A stretch of DNA of 5,965 nt from contig USHE01000108.1 of the NCBI GenBank assembly GCA_900554385.1, positions 1-5,965 of the forward strand, read 5' to 3'. Positions 5,939 to 5,965 of this stretch are shown here, in pieces. The position numbers and the translations under genes were made by a program. Every line of letters starts with the position of its first letter. Position 1 is the first letter of the stretch. A model generated the notes under the pieces. The model ran no database searches. It saw only the letters and a program-made list of their open reading frames with translations, and was not told the origin of the DNA. The stretch is from an uncultured bacterium. Lineage in GTDB: Bacteria > Cyanobacteriota > Vampirovibrionia > Gastranaerophilales > Gastranaerophilaceae.

Positions 5939-5965
5939 GTAAATATTTTTTAATATTATCAAAAG

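Overview
The window is AT-rich bacterial DNA using the standard bacterial code: TAA, TAG and TGA all end genes, and tryptophan is TGG. It holds four complete protein genes and the first six codons of a fifth, with tight spacing and no sign of insertion sequences, CRISPR, tRNA or rRNA. A secreted trehalose-synthase-like GH13 protein, a secreted PL1 pectate-lyase-like protein, a flavin-dependent thymidylate synthase and a DUF3137-like membrane protein point to a low-GC, probably host- or gut-associated anaerobe. A Vampirovibrionia/Melainabacteria-type or Firmicutes-like lineage is possible, but the sequence does not settle the taxon.

Layout from left to right. Positions 1-19 (minus) carry an SD-preceded start reading MIKIAP, the usual opening of ribulose-phosphate 3-epimerase, cut by the window edge. 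Positions 227-2269 (minus) encode a 680-residue exported GH13 protein. Its closest resemblance is to trehalose synthase (TreS), but it has a signal peptide and several altered family motifs. A 120-bp divergent intergenic region (2270-2389) holds candidate promoters for both flanking genes and an inverted repeat around the -10 box of the GH13 gene. Positions 2390-3886 (plus) encode an exported PL1-type right-handed beta-helix protein with an EF-hand-like calcium loop near the C-terminus. A strong bidirectional terminator (3910-3943) separates it from the convergent thyX (3951-4643, minus). Upstream of thyX on the same strand lies a 409-residue four-helix membrane protein (4669-5898) of probable DUF3137 type, 25 bp away.

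How the genes work together: the two exported carbohydrate-active proteins are transcribed divergently from one short region and may be co-regulated, acting on alpha-glucans or maltooligosaccharides and on pectin-like polymers. ThyX makes dTMP and is a housekeeping gene. It can be transcribed with the DUF3137-like gene, and probably also from its own extended -10 promoter, which overlaps that gene's stop codon.

The most interesting observation is that the PL1 protein keeps the fold signature of the family but seems to have lost the acidic calcium ligands and to have shifted the catalytic arginine. It may be a non-catalytic or re-purposed beta-helix. The GH13 protein is also unusual: a TreS-like sequence that is exported, lacks the usual motif after the GDE segment, and has Val in place of the near-invariant Asn of conserved region IV. 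I found no clear evidence of a wholly new multi-gene system.
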